DNA of 64,000 bases from Lachnospiraceae bacterium AF51-6-b8A (GCA_027682585.1 JAQCZH010000005.1:42808-106807), one strand, 5' to 3'. Numbered from the stretch's first letter, positions 54,533 through 63,921 are shown. Numbers and translations: made by a program. The notes: generated by a model not told the origin, from the sequence alone.

Positions 54533-54874
54533 ATGACAGATACATTAACGGTTCTCTGCGGGGCCAGCTCCTACAGCAGGAAGTTCTATTTGAATCCAGA
54601 GTTTGCCTCTCTGCCGGAGGGAATTCAGCAGGAACTCAAGATCATGTGTGTACTTTACACTTCTGAGGTCAGCGGAGAGATTGAACTGGTCTTTACACCG
54701 GAGGGAGAGCTGATCATTCGCACCGACCACAGGGAGGAAGATGCCTTCTTTGATGAGATCGGGAGTGGACTTAAGATCAGGGAAATGCAGCGTAAGCGGC
54801 GGGAACTTCTGGAATCACTGGAGACCTACTATAAGGTCACCAGGCTGGGTCAGCCCGTCCCTGAGGAATCATAG
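54533..54874 (+). CDS. DUF6145 family protein
   Basis: A 113-residue cytoplasmic protein. It begins TDTLTVLCGASSYSRKFYLNPEF and continues LPEGIQQELKIMCVLYTSEVSGEI with beta strands EIELVFTPEGELIIRTDHREED, then a C-terminal helix. I recognise it by resemblance to DUF6145, which is common in Lachnospiraceae next to birA and coaX; no function is known. The ATG at 54533 follows GGGAGAAGAG; an upstream in-frame ATG exists inside birA. The 274-base gap after it carries no clear element other than two degenerate GGAxTCAGGAT repeats. Confidence 0.65.
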   Translation: MTDTLTVLCGASSYSRKFYLNPEFASLPEGIQQELKIMCVLYTSEVSGEIELVFTPEGELIIRTDHREEDAFFDEIGSGLKIREMQRKRRELLESLETYYKVTRLGQPVPEES

Positions 54875-55148
54875 AGGATTCGTTACAGGCATGTCTGCTT
54901 TGAAAGGAGCAGGAACCTTACGAGGCAGGTCAGGAACTGAAATCAGGATCTTTCGGAGAAGGCTTTGAAAGGAAACCGAAAGGGGATCAATAGAGACGGT
55001 TTGGAATCGGAGTCAGGATTCTTGGAGAAAGATTCCGAGCGTTATAACAGGAAGAAATCCTCCCATATTCAAATCGAATGGTGCAAGAGGGAGAACAGGA
55101 GATGGGGGACAGCATGGGATGTCTGATGCTGTCTTTGAGGGAATCGCT

Positions 55149-55934
55149 ATGCTGCTTTGCGTTGATGCTGGAAACACGAACATTACTCTGGGAATTTTCG
55201 ATGGGGAGGAGATGAAAGGCCCCTACCGGATGACAACCCGATCGGACAGAACCAGTGATGAATATGGTGTGATCCTGACGGACATCTTAAAACACAACGG
55301 AATGAATCCGGCTGCCATTGAAGACTGTATTCTGTCCTCTGTGGTGCCCAAGATCAATTATTCTCTGATCAACGGCATTTACAAATACTTTGGAATCAAC
55401 CCCCTTTTGGTGGAGGCCGGGATTAAGACGGGGATTAAGATCGTGACGGAGAATCCAAAGCAGATCGGGGCAGACCGTATTGTGGACGCGGCGGCTGCCT
55501 ATGAAATCTATGGGGGCCCCTGTCTGGTCCTGGATTACGGCACGGCGACGACTTATGATCTGGTGCGGGAAGATGGGGCTTTTGAGGCGGCGGTGACGGC
55601 TCCGGGCATTCGCATCTCTGCGTCAGCTCTCTGGGAGAGGGCAGCCAAGCTGCCGGAGGTGGAACTGGTTAAACCAAAGAGTATTCTGGCCAAAGAAACC
55701 ATTTCCTCGATGCAGGCGGGATTGATTTTCGGACAGATCGGTCAGACGGAATATATCGTCCGGGAAATGATTCGCGAATCAGGATATGAAAATGTTCAGG
55801 TTGTTGCCACCGGAGGTCTGGGAGGGATGATTGCCAAAGAGACGGACTGCATCGATATTTATGATCCAAACCTGACTCTGTTGGGGCTTAAGATCATCTA
55901 TCAGAAGCAGAAGCGGCGGACGAGGAAGCGATAG
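55149..55934 (+). CDS. coaX: Type III pantothenate kinase
   Basis: Phosphorylates pantothenate in CoA synthesis; 261 residues, acetate kinase/HSP70 fold. Phosphate-1 motif is DAGNTN at residues 6-11, GADR at 107-110, and DYGTATTYD at 129-137. It does not use the PanK-I P-loop fold. The ATG at 55149 has GAGGGAA upstream and begins with the conserved strand [10 protein letters not shown]; a GTG further upstream would add ten residues. The order coaX-dusB is conserved in Firmicutes. Confidence 0.94.
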   Translation: MLLCVDAGNTNITLGIFDGEEMKGPYRMTTRSDRTSDEYGVILTDILKHNGMNPAAIEDCILSSVVPKINYSLINGIYKYFGINPLLVEAGIKTGIKIVTENPKQIGADRIVDAAAAYEIYGGPCLVLDYGTATTYDLVREDGAFEAAVTAPGIRISASALWERAAKLPEVELVKPKSILAKETISSMQAGLIFGQIGQTEYIVREMIRESGYENVQVVATGGLGGMIAKETDCIDIYDPNLTLLGLKIIYQKQKRRTRKR

Positions 55935-56068
55935 GGGTTTGGCTTTTGATCCGCTGTGTGAAAGGGGCGTCAGAGGAGATGGCGGATCCCGATTGGCGGT
56001 GTCGGAGCAGGCTGCTGATGACGTATGTGAATTGGATTGTTGAACGGAATGAGAGAAGAGGACGGCAG

Positions 56069-57091
56069 ATGACCCCAAAAGCGCAGCCGAGAGAAAAGCG
56101 GGAGAAGAAAAAGGATGCAGTGATCCATCCTCTCTCCATTGGCAATGTCACTCTGGCCAACAACCTGATCCTGGGCCCGATGGCAGGAGTGTGCGATCTG
56201 CCATTTCGCCTGCTCTGTCACGAGCAGGGAGCGGGTCTGGTCTGCACGGAGATGGTCTCCGCCAAGGCGATCGCATACAATAACAGGAATACCGGGGAGC
56301 TTCTGACGGTATCTGATGAGGAAAGGCCGGTTTCTCTGCAGATCTTCGGCTCCGATCCCAAGCTTATGGCAGATCAGGCCAGAAGAATCGAACCTCTGCA
56401 CTGGGATATCCTGGATATCAATATGGGCTGTCCGGTTCCCAAGGTCTTCAACAACGGAGACGGGTCGGCCCTGCTGAAGGATCCGCTTCTGGCAGGGCGG
56501 ATTATCGAGGCTGTGGCAAATGCCATCGGCAAGCCTCTGACGGTTAAGATCCGCCTGGGCATCAGTGCTGACAGCATCAACTGCGCGGAGGTGGCTCATA
56601 TTGCCCAGGAATCCGGTGCGGCGGCAGTAACGGTTCACGGGAGGACCAGAGATCAGTTCTATATGGGGCGGGCCGACTGGGAGCAGATCGCCAGAGTCAA
56701 GCGGGCCGTCTCGATTCCGGTCATCGGCAATGGTGATATTACGGGGCCGACTGATGTGCAGGCTATGTACGAGCAGACCGGAGTAGACGGCTACATGATC
56801 GCCCGCGGGGCCCAGGGAAATCCATGGATTTTCAGGCAGATCCTGCACTGCTTTCAGGAGGGAGAAGAGCTGCTCAGGCCCAGTGCCCGTGAGATGTGTG
56901 CTTTGATGTTGCGTCAGGCCAGGATGATGTGCGATTTGAAAGGAGAACACACCGGTATTCGGCAGATACGCAAACATGCGGCCTGGTACACGGCGGGCTA
57001 TCCAGGATCTGCCAGGCTAAGAGGGCTGGTCAACGAGGTACAGACCTATGAGGCATTGGAGGAATTGTTTAGAGAGTACTTTGCAGTATGA
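56069..57091 (+). CDS. dusB: tRNA-dihydrouridine synthase DusB
   Basis: Reduces uridine in the tRNA D-loop using FMN and NADPH; 340 residues. The TIM-barrel start LILGPMAGVCDLPFRLL, catalytic cysteine 121 in NMGCPVPKV, and VTVHGRTRDQFY and GNGDITGPTDVQAMYE are typical of DusB. A C-terminal helical domain follows. The first 17 residues are lysine/arginine-rich and not conserved. ATG at 56069 with AGAGGA upstream; in-frame ATGs further upstream are poorly supported. It is followed by the greA promoter. Confidence 0.94.
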   Translation: MTPKAQPREKREKKKDAVIHPLSIGNVTLANNLILGPMAGVCDLPFRLLCHEQGAGLVCTEMVSAKAIAYNNRNTGELLTVSDEERPVSLQIFGSDPKLMADQARRIEPLHWDILDINMGCPVPKVFNNGDGSALLKDPLLAGRIIEAVANAIGKPLTVKIRLGISADSINCAEVAHIAQESGAAAVTVHGRTRDQFYMGRADWEQIARVKRAVSIPVIGNGDITGPTDVQAMYEQTGVDGYMIARGAQGNPWIFRQILHCFQEGEELLRPSAREMCALMLRQARMMCDLKGEHTGIRQIRKHAAWYTAGYPGSARLRGLVNEVQTYEALEELFREYFAV

Positions 57092-57138
57092 GGCGGTTTT
57101 TACACTCCAGCGGCGGCCCCTCGGGCGAGGCAGAAACC

Positions 57139-57167
57139 TTGACAGCCTCTTTCTATCTGCCTATAAT
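57139..57167 (+). promoter_or_regulatory. Consensus sigma-A promoter for greA
   Basis: TTGACA at 57139-57144 and TATAAT at 57162-57167, spacing 17, both perfect. A short hairpin CCCTGTGC/GCGTAGGG followed by TATTTTTATG lies about 15 bases into the transcript and may act as a weak attenuator. Confidence 0.85.
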
Positions 57168-57264
57168 CTTGAACATATATGACCCTGTGCTTATGCGTAG
57201 GGGTATTTTTATGAGATGCGGGCGAGAGCGTGCAAGGGGGCAGGAGCCCGGGTGAGGAGAGACC

Positions 57265-57747
57265 ATGGCAGAAGCAAAAAAGAATCTGATGACCTATGAA
57301 GGTCTGCAGAAGTTAGAGGCAGAGCTTGAGGATCTGAAGACCAATAAGCGTAAGGCGAATTCCAGAGATATCGCTGAGGCGCGTGAGCAGGGAGACCTGT
57401 CCGAGAATGCCGAGTATGAGGCGGCCAAGGAGGAGCAGCGGCAGATCGAGAACCGGATCAATGAAATCACAAAGATCTTAAAAAACGCAGAGATCGCGGA
57501 CGATATCGTGGATAAGTCCATTGTCAATATCGGCTCCACTGTAACCCTTTTGGATCTGGAGTACGATGAGGAACTGACCTACAAGATTGTGGGCTCGACA
57601 GAGGTCAACAGCCTGGGCGGCAAGATCTCCAATGAGTCTCCCGTAGGGGCGGCCATCCTTCACCACAAGGCAGGCGAAACAGTTACCGTTGAGACAGAGG
57701 CGGGAAGCTTCAAGTACAAGATCCTGTCCATTTCACATGACGAATAA
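57265..57747 (+). CDS. greA: Transcription elongation factor GreA
   Basis: Stimulates cleavage of the transcript in backtracked RNA polymerase; 160 residues. N-terminal coiled coil with the conserved tip acidic residues in GDLSENAEYEAAKEEQ and the C-terminal globular FKBP-like domain (VNIGSTVTLLDLEYDEE, ISNESPVGAAILHHKAGE). ATG at 57265 has GTGAGGAGA upstream. Its own perfect promoter explains high expression. The gap to lysS carries one palindromic repeat. The order dusB-greA-lysS is conserved. Confidence 0.96.
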   Translation: MAEAKKNLMTYEGLQKLEAELEDLKTNKRKANSRDIAEAREQGDLSENAEYEAAKEEQRQIENRINEITKILKNAEIADDIVDKSIVNIGSTVTLLDLEYDEELTYKIVGSTEVNSLGGKISNESPVGAAILHHKAGETVTVETEAGSFKYKILSISHDE

Positions 57748-57785
57748 AGAAAAGGTCATCGGGGCCGTGAAATAAGGGGCCGGCC

Positions 57786-57830
57786 ACCATATTCGCGCCT
57801 GCGGGATATGCAGCGACGAATTATGGCGGT
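57786..57830 (+). repeat. Dispersed palindromic repeat, copy 8
   Basis: ACCATATTCGCGCCTGC, GGGATATGCAGCGACG and AATTATGGCGGT, with GGCCG on both sides lengthening the stem. It shares the GCCTGCGGGATATG centre with copy 2b. It lies between greA and lysS. Confidence 0.5.
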
Positions 57831-57898
57831 CGGCCTCATTCATGGAGATGAAATCTTCCGTCACGATTATAAATTCCCGGTTCATATAAGGAGAGATT

Positions 57899-59821
57899 AT
57901 GGCAGAGCAGAATAAGAAGCAGGATACCAACCAGCTCAAGAAGGTGCGCCGCGAGAAGGTCGCTATGCTGCAGGAGATGGGCAGGGATCCCTTTGTGATC
58001 ACAAAGTTCGATCAGACGCATCACAGTGTCGATATCCGCGAGCATTTTGAGGAGATGGAGGGCAAAGAGGTTAAGATTGCCGGCCGTATGATGTTTAAGC
58101 GGGTCATGGGCAAGGCCTCATTTGCCAATATTCGTGACCTTAAGGGAGATATGCAGATCTATGTGACCCGTGATGATCTGGGTCAGGAAGACTATGCGCT
58201 TTTCAAGAAGTACGATGTGGGGGATATCCTGGGTGTTGTCGGTCGGGTCTTCCGCACCAGGATGGGAGAGATTTCCGTTCATGCCAGTCAAGTGACGCTT
58301 TTGTCCAAATCCCTGCAGCCTTTGCCGGAGAAGTTCCACGGCCTGACGGATACGGATACCCGCTATCGGCAGAGATATGTGGACCTGATCATGAACCCTG
58401 AGGTCAAGGATACCTTTGTCAAGCGGTCTCAGATCATCAAGGAAATCCGCAATTTCCTGGATGGCCGCGATTTCATGGAGGTTGAGACCCCCATGCTGGT
58501 ATCCAATGCCGGCGGGGCAGCAGCGCGTCCTTTTGAGTCCCATTACAACGCGCTCGACGAGGATGTTAAACTCCGTATCTCCCTGGAACTCTATTTAAAG
58601 AGGCTGATTGTGGGCGGCATGGAGCGCGTCTACGAGATCGGCCGCGTTTTTCGCAATGAGGGGGTTGACACCCGGCATAACCCTGAGTTTACGCTCATGG
58701 AACTCTACCAGGCTTACACTGACTATAACGGAATGATGGAACTGACAGAGTCCATGTTCCGCTATCTGGCTGAGAAGGTCTGCGGCAGTACTAGGATCAC
58801 TTACCAGGGGACTGAGATTGACCTGGGCAAGCCCTTTTGCCGTCTGACGATGATCGACGCCATCAGGGAGAAGACGGGGATTGACTTCGATCAGGTGAAG
58901 ACTCTGGAGGAGGCCCGGAAGCTGGCTGATGAGCATCACATCGCTTATGAGCCCCATCACAAGAGGGGGGATATCATCAATCTCTTCTTCGAGGAGAATT
59001 GCGAGGAGTCTCTGATCCAGCCCACTTTTATCATGGATCACCCTGTGGAGATCTCTCCTTTGACCAAGAAGAGCCCCAAAGACCCATCCAAGGTAGAGCG
59101 CTTTGAACTCTATATTTATGGCCGTGAGATGTGCAATGCCTACTCCGAACTCAATGACCCCATTGATCAGAGAGAGCGTTTCGCGGAGCAGGATGCCCTG
59201 GCAGCAGCCGGTGACGAGGAGGCCAACCACACGGATGAGGATTTCTTAAATGCCATGGAGATCGGTATGCCTCCTACAGGCGGTATCGGCTACGGGATTG
59301 ACCGTCTGGTCATGCTCCTGACTGACAGTCCGGCCATCCGCGATGTTCTTCTGTTCCCGACCATGAAGACCCTCGGTGGTGTAAAATCCGAAAATGGTGT
59401 AAGTTCTAAAGATGTTTCTACACCAAATTCAGAGCCTGAGAAAATTGATTTTTCTAAGGTAAAGATTGAGCCAATCTTTGAAGAGATGGTAGATTTCGAT
59501 ACATTTGCAAAATCTGATTTCCGTGCAGTTAAGATTTTAGCTTGTGAAGCAGTGCCGAAGTCAAAGAAGCTTCTGAAGTTTACATTAGATGACGGTGAAC
59601 GCAAAGACCGTGTGATTTTAAGCGGTATTCACGACTATTACGAGCCGGAAGAACTGGTTGGTAAGACAGCAATTGCTATCGTGAACCTGCCACCAAGAAA
59701 GATGATGGGAATCGATTCCGAGGGTATGCTGATTTCAGCAGTACACGAGGAAGATGGTCACGAGGGACTGAACCTTCTGATGGTAGATGACAGAATTCCG
59801 GCAGGTGCAAAGCTCTATTAA
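57899..59821 (+). CDS. lysS: Lysyl-tRNA synthetase fused to a tRNA-binding domain
   Basis: Class II LysRS of 640 residues. The anticodon-binding OB-fold is at about 55-160, motif 2 [18 protein letters not shown] at about 245-262, motif 3 [12 protein letters not shown] at about 460-472. The usual bacterial enzyme ends near residue 495; here a linker (about 494-525) leads to a MetG/EMAP-type tRNA-binding domain ([38 protein letters not shown] and [15 protein letters not shown]). Up to about base 59,375 codons are GC-rich, after it AT-rich, so the last part probably came from another genome. ATG at 57899 with AAGGAGAG upstream. Confidence 0.95.
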   Translation: MAEQNKKQDTNQLKKVRREKVAMLQEMGRDPFVITKFDQTHHSVDIREHFEEMEGKEVKIAGRMMFKRVMGKASFANIRDLKGDMQIYVTRDDLGQEDYALFKKYDVGDILGVVGRVFRTRMGEISVHASQVTLLSKSLQPLPEKFHGLTDTDTRYRQRYVDLIMNPEVKDTFVKRSQIIKEIRNFLDGRDFMEVETPMLVSNAGGAAARPFESHYNALDEDVKLRISLELYLKRLIVGGMERVYEIGRVFRNEGVDTRHNPEFTLMELYQAYTDYNGMMELTESMFRYLAEKVCGSTRITYQGTEIDLGKPFCRLTMIDAIREKTGIDFDQVKTLEEARKLADEHHIAYEPHHKRGDIINLFFEENCEESLIQPTFIMDHPVEISPLTKKSPKDPSKVERFELYIYGREMCNAYSELNDPIDQRERFAEQDALAAAGDEEANHTDEDFLNAMEIGMPPTGGIGYGIDRLVMLLTDSPAIRDVLLFPTMKTLGGVKSENGVSSKDVSTPNSEPEKIDFSKVKIEPIFEEMVDFDTFAKSDFRAVKILACEAVPKSKKLLKFTLDDGERKDRVILSGIHDYYEPEELVGKTAIAIVNLPPRKMMGIDSEGMLISAVHEEDGHEGLNLLMVDDRIPAGAKLY

Positions 59822-59959
59822 GAAGTACCGTTTTACCCTACAAAACGGGATGTACTTCATTTGTGCAAAAGCTCTGAAAATACACAAATACACTAAATTT
59901 ACACCAAATGGTGTTAGAAACGGTGCAGAGCCTAAAAAATCGCATAATTTTCAAGATAT

Positions 59960-59992
59960 ATGGGCAGTTCCATTGCGGAATTGCCCATTTTT
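59960..59992 (+). terminator. Terminator downstream of lysS
   Basis: ATGGGCAGTTCC (59960-59971) pairs with GGAATTGCCCAT (59977-59988), loop ATTGC, then TTTTC. A second hairpin, GAAGTAC with GTACTTC, starts at the end of lysS near 59822. Confidence 0.8.
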
Positions 59993-60030
59993 CAAAACAG
60001 AAAAATTGCTATAAGCAGAGGAAACACTGA

Positions 60031-60630
60031 ATGAAAGAATTAGTTATATATGTACACGGCAAAGGAGGAGAAGCGGAGGAAGCAGAACATTATAAACCGC
60101 TTTTCCCTAAAAGTGATGTCATCGGGTTTGACTATAAGTCGCAAAACCCTTGGGAGGCAAAAATCGAATTTTCCGAATTTTACGATTTGAACACTAAAGG
60201 ATATGATTCTGTAATTTTAATTGCTAACAGTATAGGGGCTTTCTTCTCGATGAATGCTCTTGTTGAAAAAACAATTTCCAAAGTATTGTTTATTTCTCCT
60301 ATTGTGAATATGGAACGACTGATTACGGATATGATGAGTTGGTCAAATGTTACGGAAGATGAACTTTGTAGCAAGAAAGAAATATCTACAGATTTTGGAG
60401 AAACGCTATCTTGGGAATATTTGTGTTATGTACGCAAACACCCTATTAAGTGGAAAATTTCAACATGTATTTTATATGGTGCAAATGATAATTTGACTTC
60501 GGGGAAAACCATATCGGAATTTGCAAGTCAAACAGGTGCAACGCTTACTGTTATGCAAAATGGAGAACACTGGTTTCATACGGATGAACAAATGGCGTTT
60601 CTTGATAATTGGATTAGAAAATCAATATGA
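60031..60630 (+). CDS. Alpha/beta hydrolase
   Basis: A 199-residue cytoplasmic serine hydrolase of unknown substrate. HG at 9-10 (VYVHGKGG) forms the oxyanion hole, the nucleophile is probably Ser67 in ANSIGA, with Asp153 in GANDN and His180 in GEHWFH completing the triad. No signal peptide. Low GC content matches the surrounding tail of the window. AGAGGAAA precedes the ATG, and a good terminator follows. Similar small hydrolases occur beside mobile or accessory genes in Firmicutes. Confidence 0.85.
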   Translation: MKELVIYVHGKGGEAEEAEHYKPLFPKSDVIGFDYKSQNPWEAKIEFSEFYDLNTKGYDSVILIANSIGAFFSMNALVEKTISKVLFISPIVNMERLITDMMSWSNVTEDELCSKKEISTDFGETLSWEYLCYVRKHPIKWKISTCILYGANDNLTSGKTISEFASQTGATLTVMQNGEHWFHTDEQMAFLDNWIRKSI

Positions 60631-60641
60631 CAGATTCCGTT

Positions 60642-60682
60642 GCCCTTTGAGAGAGGAGAAATCTTTTCTCAAAGGGCTTTTT
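60642..60682 (+). terminator. Terminator of the hydrolase gene
   Basis: GCCCTTTGAGA (60642-60652) pairs with TCTCAAAGGGC (60667-60677), then TTTTT. Confidence 0.9.
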
Positions 60683-60764
60683 CTATTTTTACTGATATTC
60701 GCAAACTACAAGAAAAAGCCGAAACCTCATATACTTTAATCACAGAGGAAGTGGAGGTTTTGAT

Positions 60765-61631
60765 ATGAGTAACAGCTTAGCGGCAGTACATCCAGAATTG
60801 ACTGTCGAATGGTCGGATAGGAATTTACCACTGACACCGGACAGCGTAACTTTCGGATCGAATAAGAAAGTATGGTGGAAAGGTGCTTGTGGTCACGAAT
60901 GGGAAACAAGTATAAAGGCTCGTTCCAGCGGCGAGAAATGCCCCATATGCTCCGGTGCGAGAGTGATTGAAGGAATTAACGATTTAAATACATTGAAGCC
61001 GAAACTGGCTTCGGAGTGGTCAGAGAAAAATGAAATCAAGCCGACAGAGGTATCTATCGGCTCACACAAGAAAGTGATATGGAAATGTAAATTAGGACAC
61101 GAATGGATAGCCACTGTAAAGAGCAGAACCATCAATAGAACAGGTTGCCCGTACTGTTCCCATAACAAAGTGCTTGCAGGATTTAATGACCTTGCAACCC
61201 TGTTCCCGGAAGTTGCAGACGAATGGTCTGATAGGAATGAAAAGAAGCCTACCGAAGTTATGGCGTTTGCAAACAGCAAGGCTTGGTGGAAGTGCAGAAC
61301 CTGCGGTTATGAATGGAATACGCTTATCTCTACACGCTCAGGCGGCAGTAAATGTCCTTGTTGCAGTGGATATACATTTATAAAAGGAAAGAATGACCTA
61401 AAAAGTACACACCCACAGATAGCCAAAGAATGGTCAGAGAAAAACTATTCTCTGCAATCGGATGAGGTCAATGCAATGAGGGTGAGAAAGCGGATGGATG
61501 GCGAGATTATATGCTTTACGGCGGGATACTATAGGTACTCACATTTACCACACCGGATCAGAAGGGCGATTTTTAAAATCTCTGTTCGAGGAGACGTATA
61601 TCTCCGATATTATCGGAAGAAACCATATTAG
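60765..61631 (+). pseudogene. Treble-clef zinc-finger repeat protein, truncated
   Basis: An open frame of 288 codons whose first 235 codons are recognisable. Three repeats of about 65 residues carry CGHEW...CPIC, LGHEW...CPYC and CGYEW...CPCC, the pattern of the treble-clef zinc-ribbon family (DUF4379-like); each begins HPELTVEWSDRN- or EWSEKN-like. In the third repeat the expected histidine is tyrosine. The fourth repeat stops after EEWSEKNYSL-like sequence, and the last 55 codons are read out of frame from a broken ATPase gene. Full-length relatives continue into further repeats and a C-terminal domain, so this is a recombination-truncated gene. Confidence 0.8.
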
Positions 61632-61870
61632 AAATAAAGCCGAGTTGGAAGAACTACGGAATATTCTATTTTCTACTGTAGGATCCCTAACCAATCCGAG
61701 TAAGTCGACTGCAACTTCTAAAAGCGTAAAACATACGACAATCAGCAAGACGACGATAAAACGCTATATCAATTATTTTGAAGATACCTTCCTGATTGAC
61801 AGCGCGATTCGATACGATATAAAAGGTAGGAAATATATTGGTACACCATCCAAGTATTATTTCAATATTT
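61488..61870 (+). pseudogene. Fragment of a DUF4143-type AAA ATPase
   Basis: Translation in two frames restores the C-terminal region of AAA-14/DUF4143 ATPases: WRDYMLYGGI, an in-frame TAG, VLTFTTPDQKGDF, then after a one-base shift KSLFEETYISDIIGRNHIRN, LRNILFSTVGSLTNPSK, FEDTFLIDSAIRYDIKGRKYIGTPSKYYF. Both ends are missing: the N-terminal ATPase part is replaced by the zinc-finger gene, and the C-terminal part stops at the acetyltransferase remnant. Clearly non-functional. Confidence 0.75.
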
Positions 61871-62345
61871 TCAAGGTCGTTGTAAGTGCAGGATAAAGTT
61901 CCGACATCAATATAACCCAGGGATTTATAAAGGCTTATGGCTGGGGTGTTTATAACATTGGTGTCTATTCGCAATAAATTACATCCATGCGCCAGAGCAT
62001 AATCTTCATAGAAATGAACAAAGTCTTTGCCATAGCCTTTGCCTGAAAAAGCGGGACTGATGGACAGAGAGGACCATAACTTCATCGTCAGAAGCAGATG
62101 TGATCCAGCTGGCTTTTCTATATATGTCCGGCTGGATTTTATTTATAATTGCGCTGCCTACAATGGTTTCATCCTCTGTGCCGACAAATAAGGTTTCTGC
62201 ATCTAAAGCATCGCGCGCATTATCTTTAGTAGGATATATTCCCCTGATCCAACCTGTTTTACCGGCACCTTTTTCCTCAATGGAAATCAGTTCATTATAT
62301 ATATTTATAATGTCGGGAATATCATTTATAGTGGCTGATCTTCAT
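61855..62345 (-). pseudogene. GNAT acetyltransferase remnant
   Basis: Reading the minus strand from 62345, the start codon overlaps the thioredoxin stop (TAATG), but the frame is lost within five codons. A frame one base away then reads TINDIPDIINIYNELIS, GAGKTGWIRGIYPTKDNA, LFVGTEDETIVGSAIINK. Near 62055 a second shift continues into SISPAFSGKGYGKDFVHFYED, ALAHGCNLLRIDTNV, ISLYKSLGYIDVGT, which contains the acetyl-CoA binding GKGYGK motif of the GNAT fold. Two frameshifts make it a pseudogene; if sequencing is right, it was the third gene of the thioredoxin operon. Confidence 0.75.
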
Positions 62346-62674
62346 TAGTTGTTCTCCATTATCTTAAGCAGATCCTCTCCCTTGAATAGGATTTCATCAA
62401 GGCTGTAATAACGACTTCTTCTTATGACTTCTTTTCCCTGACAGTAGAGGATTGTTGTAGGAACTCCAAAGACATCATGCTGGGCAGCAATAGCCTGGAA
62501 ATCCTCAACGGGTATGTAGCGGTTATTGACAGTAGGATGCATGCTGAGCCAGTCATCTATTTTGTGTTTGATGGAAAAACAAGGTCCGCAGGATTCCGAA
62601 CCAAATTGAATGATTGTGAGGTTATTGGCGCTGATGATATCATCTAAAGTTTCATTTTTATTTAGATAGACCAT
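62345..62674 (-). CDS. Thioredoxin-like protein
   Basis: A 109-residue cytoplasmic protein with a CGPC redox motif at 29-32 and a cis-proline region in VFGVPTTIL at about 78-86. It starts one base after the preceding TSCPD gene on the minus strand, with AGGAG in the end of that gene. The family reduces disulfides; a specific partner is not evident. It lies next to an HxlR-type regulator, whose relatives often control redox genes. Confidence 0.85.
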   Translation of the reverse strand: MVYLNKNETLDDIISANNLTIIQFGSESCGPCFSIKHKIDDWLSMHPTVNNRYIPVEDFQAIAAQHDVFGVPTTILYCQGKEVIRRSRYYSLDEILFKGEDLLKIMENN

Positions 62675-62675
62675 T

Positions 62676-62939
62676 TTAAGCTACTCCTGCTTGCTTTAGT
62701 GCCTGCTCTACGGCTATTGCAAATTGATCAGCACAGGAGGTTCCTCTTCCTCCGCAATCGTTTCCTTTAAGAATTGATACTGCTTCAGAAGCTTCTTTTC
62801 CTTCTAATAGTTTGCTGATAGCGGATGTATTACCGGGACATCCCCCGTAGAATTTAACATTGTGAAGTTTATTATCTTCAATTCCGAAAGTAATCTGTCT
62901 TGCACAGACGCCGTGTGGCTGGTATGAATAGTTTTGCAT
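62676..62939 (-). CDS. TSCPD domain protein (TIGR03905 family)
   Basis: An 87-residue protein with four cysteines at 12, 34, 62 and 69 (HGVCARQITF, GGCPGNTSAI, GNDCGGRGTSCADQF). The motif order matches the TIGR03905 TSCPD family, of unknown function and possibly metal binding. It is the first gene of the minus-strand pair with thioredoxin. AAGGAGG lies upstream. The two genes together look like a small redox module. Confidence 0.8.
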   Translation of the reverse strand: MQNYSYQPHGVCARQITFGIEDNKLHNVKFYGGCPGNTSAISKLLEGKEASEAVSILKGNDCGGRGTSCADQFAIAVEQALKQAGVA

Positions 62940-62981
62940 AGTTGTAAACCTCCTTTGTATCTGATATGATTATTTTACATA

Positions 62982-63003
62982 GTACAAAAAATATATCAAG
63001 TAC
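62982..63003. promoter_or_regulatory. Candidate operator between TSCPD and hxlR genes
   Basis: GTAC (62982-62985) and GTAC (63000-63003) separated by 14 AT-rich bases. It lies in the divergent gap 62940-63049. On the minus strand TTGATA with TAAAAT at 16-base spacing overlaps it and may be the promoter of the TSCPD gene. HxlR-family regulators bind such short spaced palindromes. Confidence 0.4.
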
Positions 63004-63049
63004 GCAGAATATATGGACTAGGTATCGAAAATAATACCAGGAGGTTTAA

Positions 63050-63397
63050 ATGAATAAGAAGAATATCGATGAAGATAAAAACTTTATAGCAGGACCAGGG
63101 TGTTCACTAAAGAAAGTGCTGGACTTAATAGGTGGCAAGTGGAAGATACTTATACTCTGTTCCATATATCAGGAGGGTACAGTAAGGTATGGAAGGCTTT
63201 CCAAAATGATATATGGGATTACTAACACTATGCTGGCCAATTCGTTAAAAGAAATGGAAGCGGACGGATTTGTCGTGAGAACTGTTTTCCCAGATGAAAT
63301 GCCTGTTAAAGTCGAGTATTCTCTCACAGATAAGGCTCAAAGTATACTTCCAATTCTGCTTGAATTAAAGGAATGGGGAGAAAATAATTTAAAATGA
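63050..63397 (+). CDS. HxlR-family transcriptional regulator
   Basis: A 115-residue winged-helix regulator, starting MNKKNIDEDKNFIAGPGCSL. The HxlR core GGKWKILILCSIYQEG, RYGRLSKMIYGITNTMLANSLKEME and VEYSLTDKAQSIL is complete. Cysteine 18, just before the first helix, corresponds to the redox-sensing N-terminal cysteine of YodB/HypR-type members. Divergent from the TSCPD-thioredoxin genes. AGGAGG precedes the ATG by seven bases, and a terminator follows. Likely regulates its divergent neighbours in response to thiol stress. Confidence 0.9.
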   Translation: MNKKNIDEDKNFIAGPGCSLKKVLDLIGGKWKILILCSIYQEGTVRYGRLSKMIYGITNTMLANSLKEMEADGFVVRTVFPDEMPVKVEYSLTDKAQSILPILLELKEWGENNLK

Positions 63398-63407
63398 TAA
63401 CTTGCAA

Positions 63408-63440
63408 GGCGTATAGACCATATGGTTTATGCGTCTTTTT
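63408..63440 (+). terminator. Terminator of hxlR
   Basis: GGCGTATAGACC (63408-63419) pairs with GGTTTATGCGTC (63424-63435), loop ATAT, then TTTTT. A perfect 9-bp hairpin AAAGTACAA/TTGTACTTT (63451-63473) follows. Confidence 0.85.
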
Positions 63441-63594
63441 CTTTTGTCTGAAAGTACAACGTCATTGTACTTTTCTCTCCATAAGTCCAATCTTTGGTAA
63501 ACGATTAAAAAAGCATGACAACCTATAATAAGTCTTGTCAACGAGATACAAGAAGTTAACCGGTTATGCTTCAGAAATTCTATAGGAGGTACAC

Positions 63595-63904
63595 ATGGAA
63601 TCTGAGGCAATTAGTATTGACGAATACTTAGATGGAAGGAAAGAGACAGTGCAGAGCCGGATATTCTCGGGAAAATACTGGAGAAGGGCAACCTGAATCG
63701 AGCCTATAAGAGAGTGAAGGCAAACAAAGGAGCGCCCGGAATCGATGGGATGACCATCGAGGACGTGCTTCCATGGCTGAGGGAACATCAAAGCGAGCTG
63801 ATCGCAAGAATACGGAGCGGATATTACACCCCATCGCCTGTGAGGCGTAAAGAGATCCCGAAGCCAGACGGCGGAGTACGAAAGCTTGGTATTCCGACGG
63901 TATG
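63595..63904 (+). pseudogene. Group II intron reverse transcriptase, N-terminal remnant
   Basis: The frame giving LNRAYKRVKANKGAPGIDGM, LREHQSELIARIRSGYYTPS, VRRKEIPKPDGGVRKLGIPTV is the first domain of group II intron-encoded proteins. It has no good start: the ATG at 63595, with AGGAGG upstream, is in another frame that ends after 33 codons. The end is cut by a stop codon right after GIPTV, where the family continues VDRMIQQAI. No reverse transcriptase catalytic core or recognised intron ribozyme domain is left. Confidence 0.8.
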
Positions 63905-63921
63905 ATGCTGTATAAATAAAG

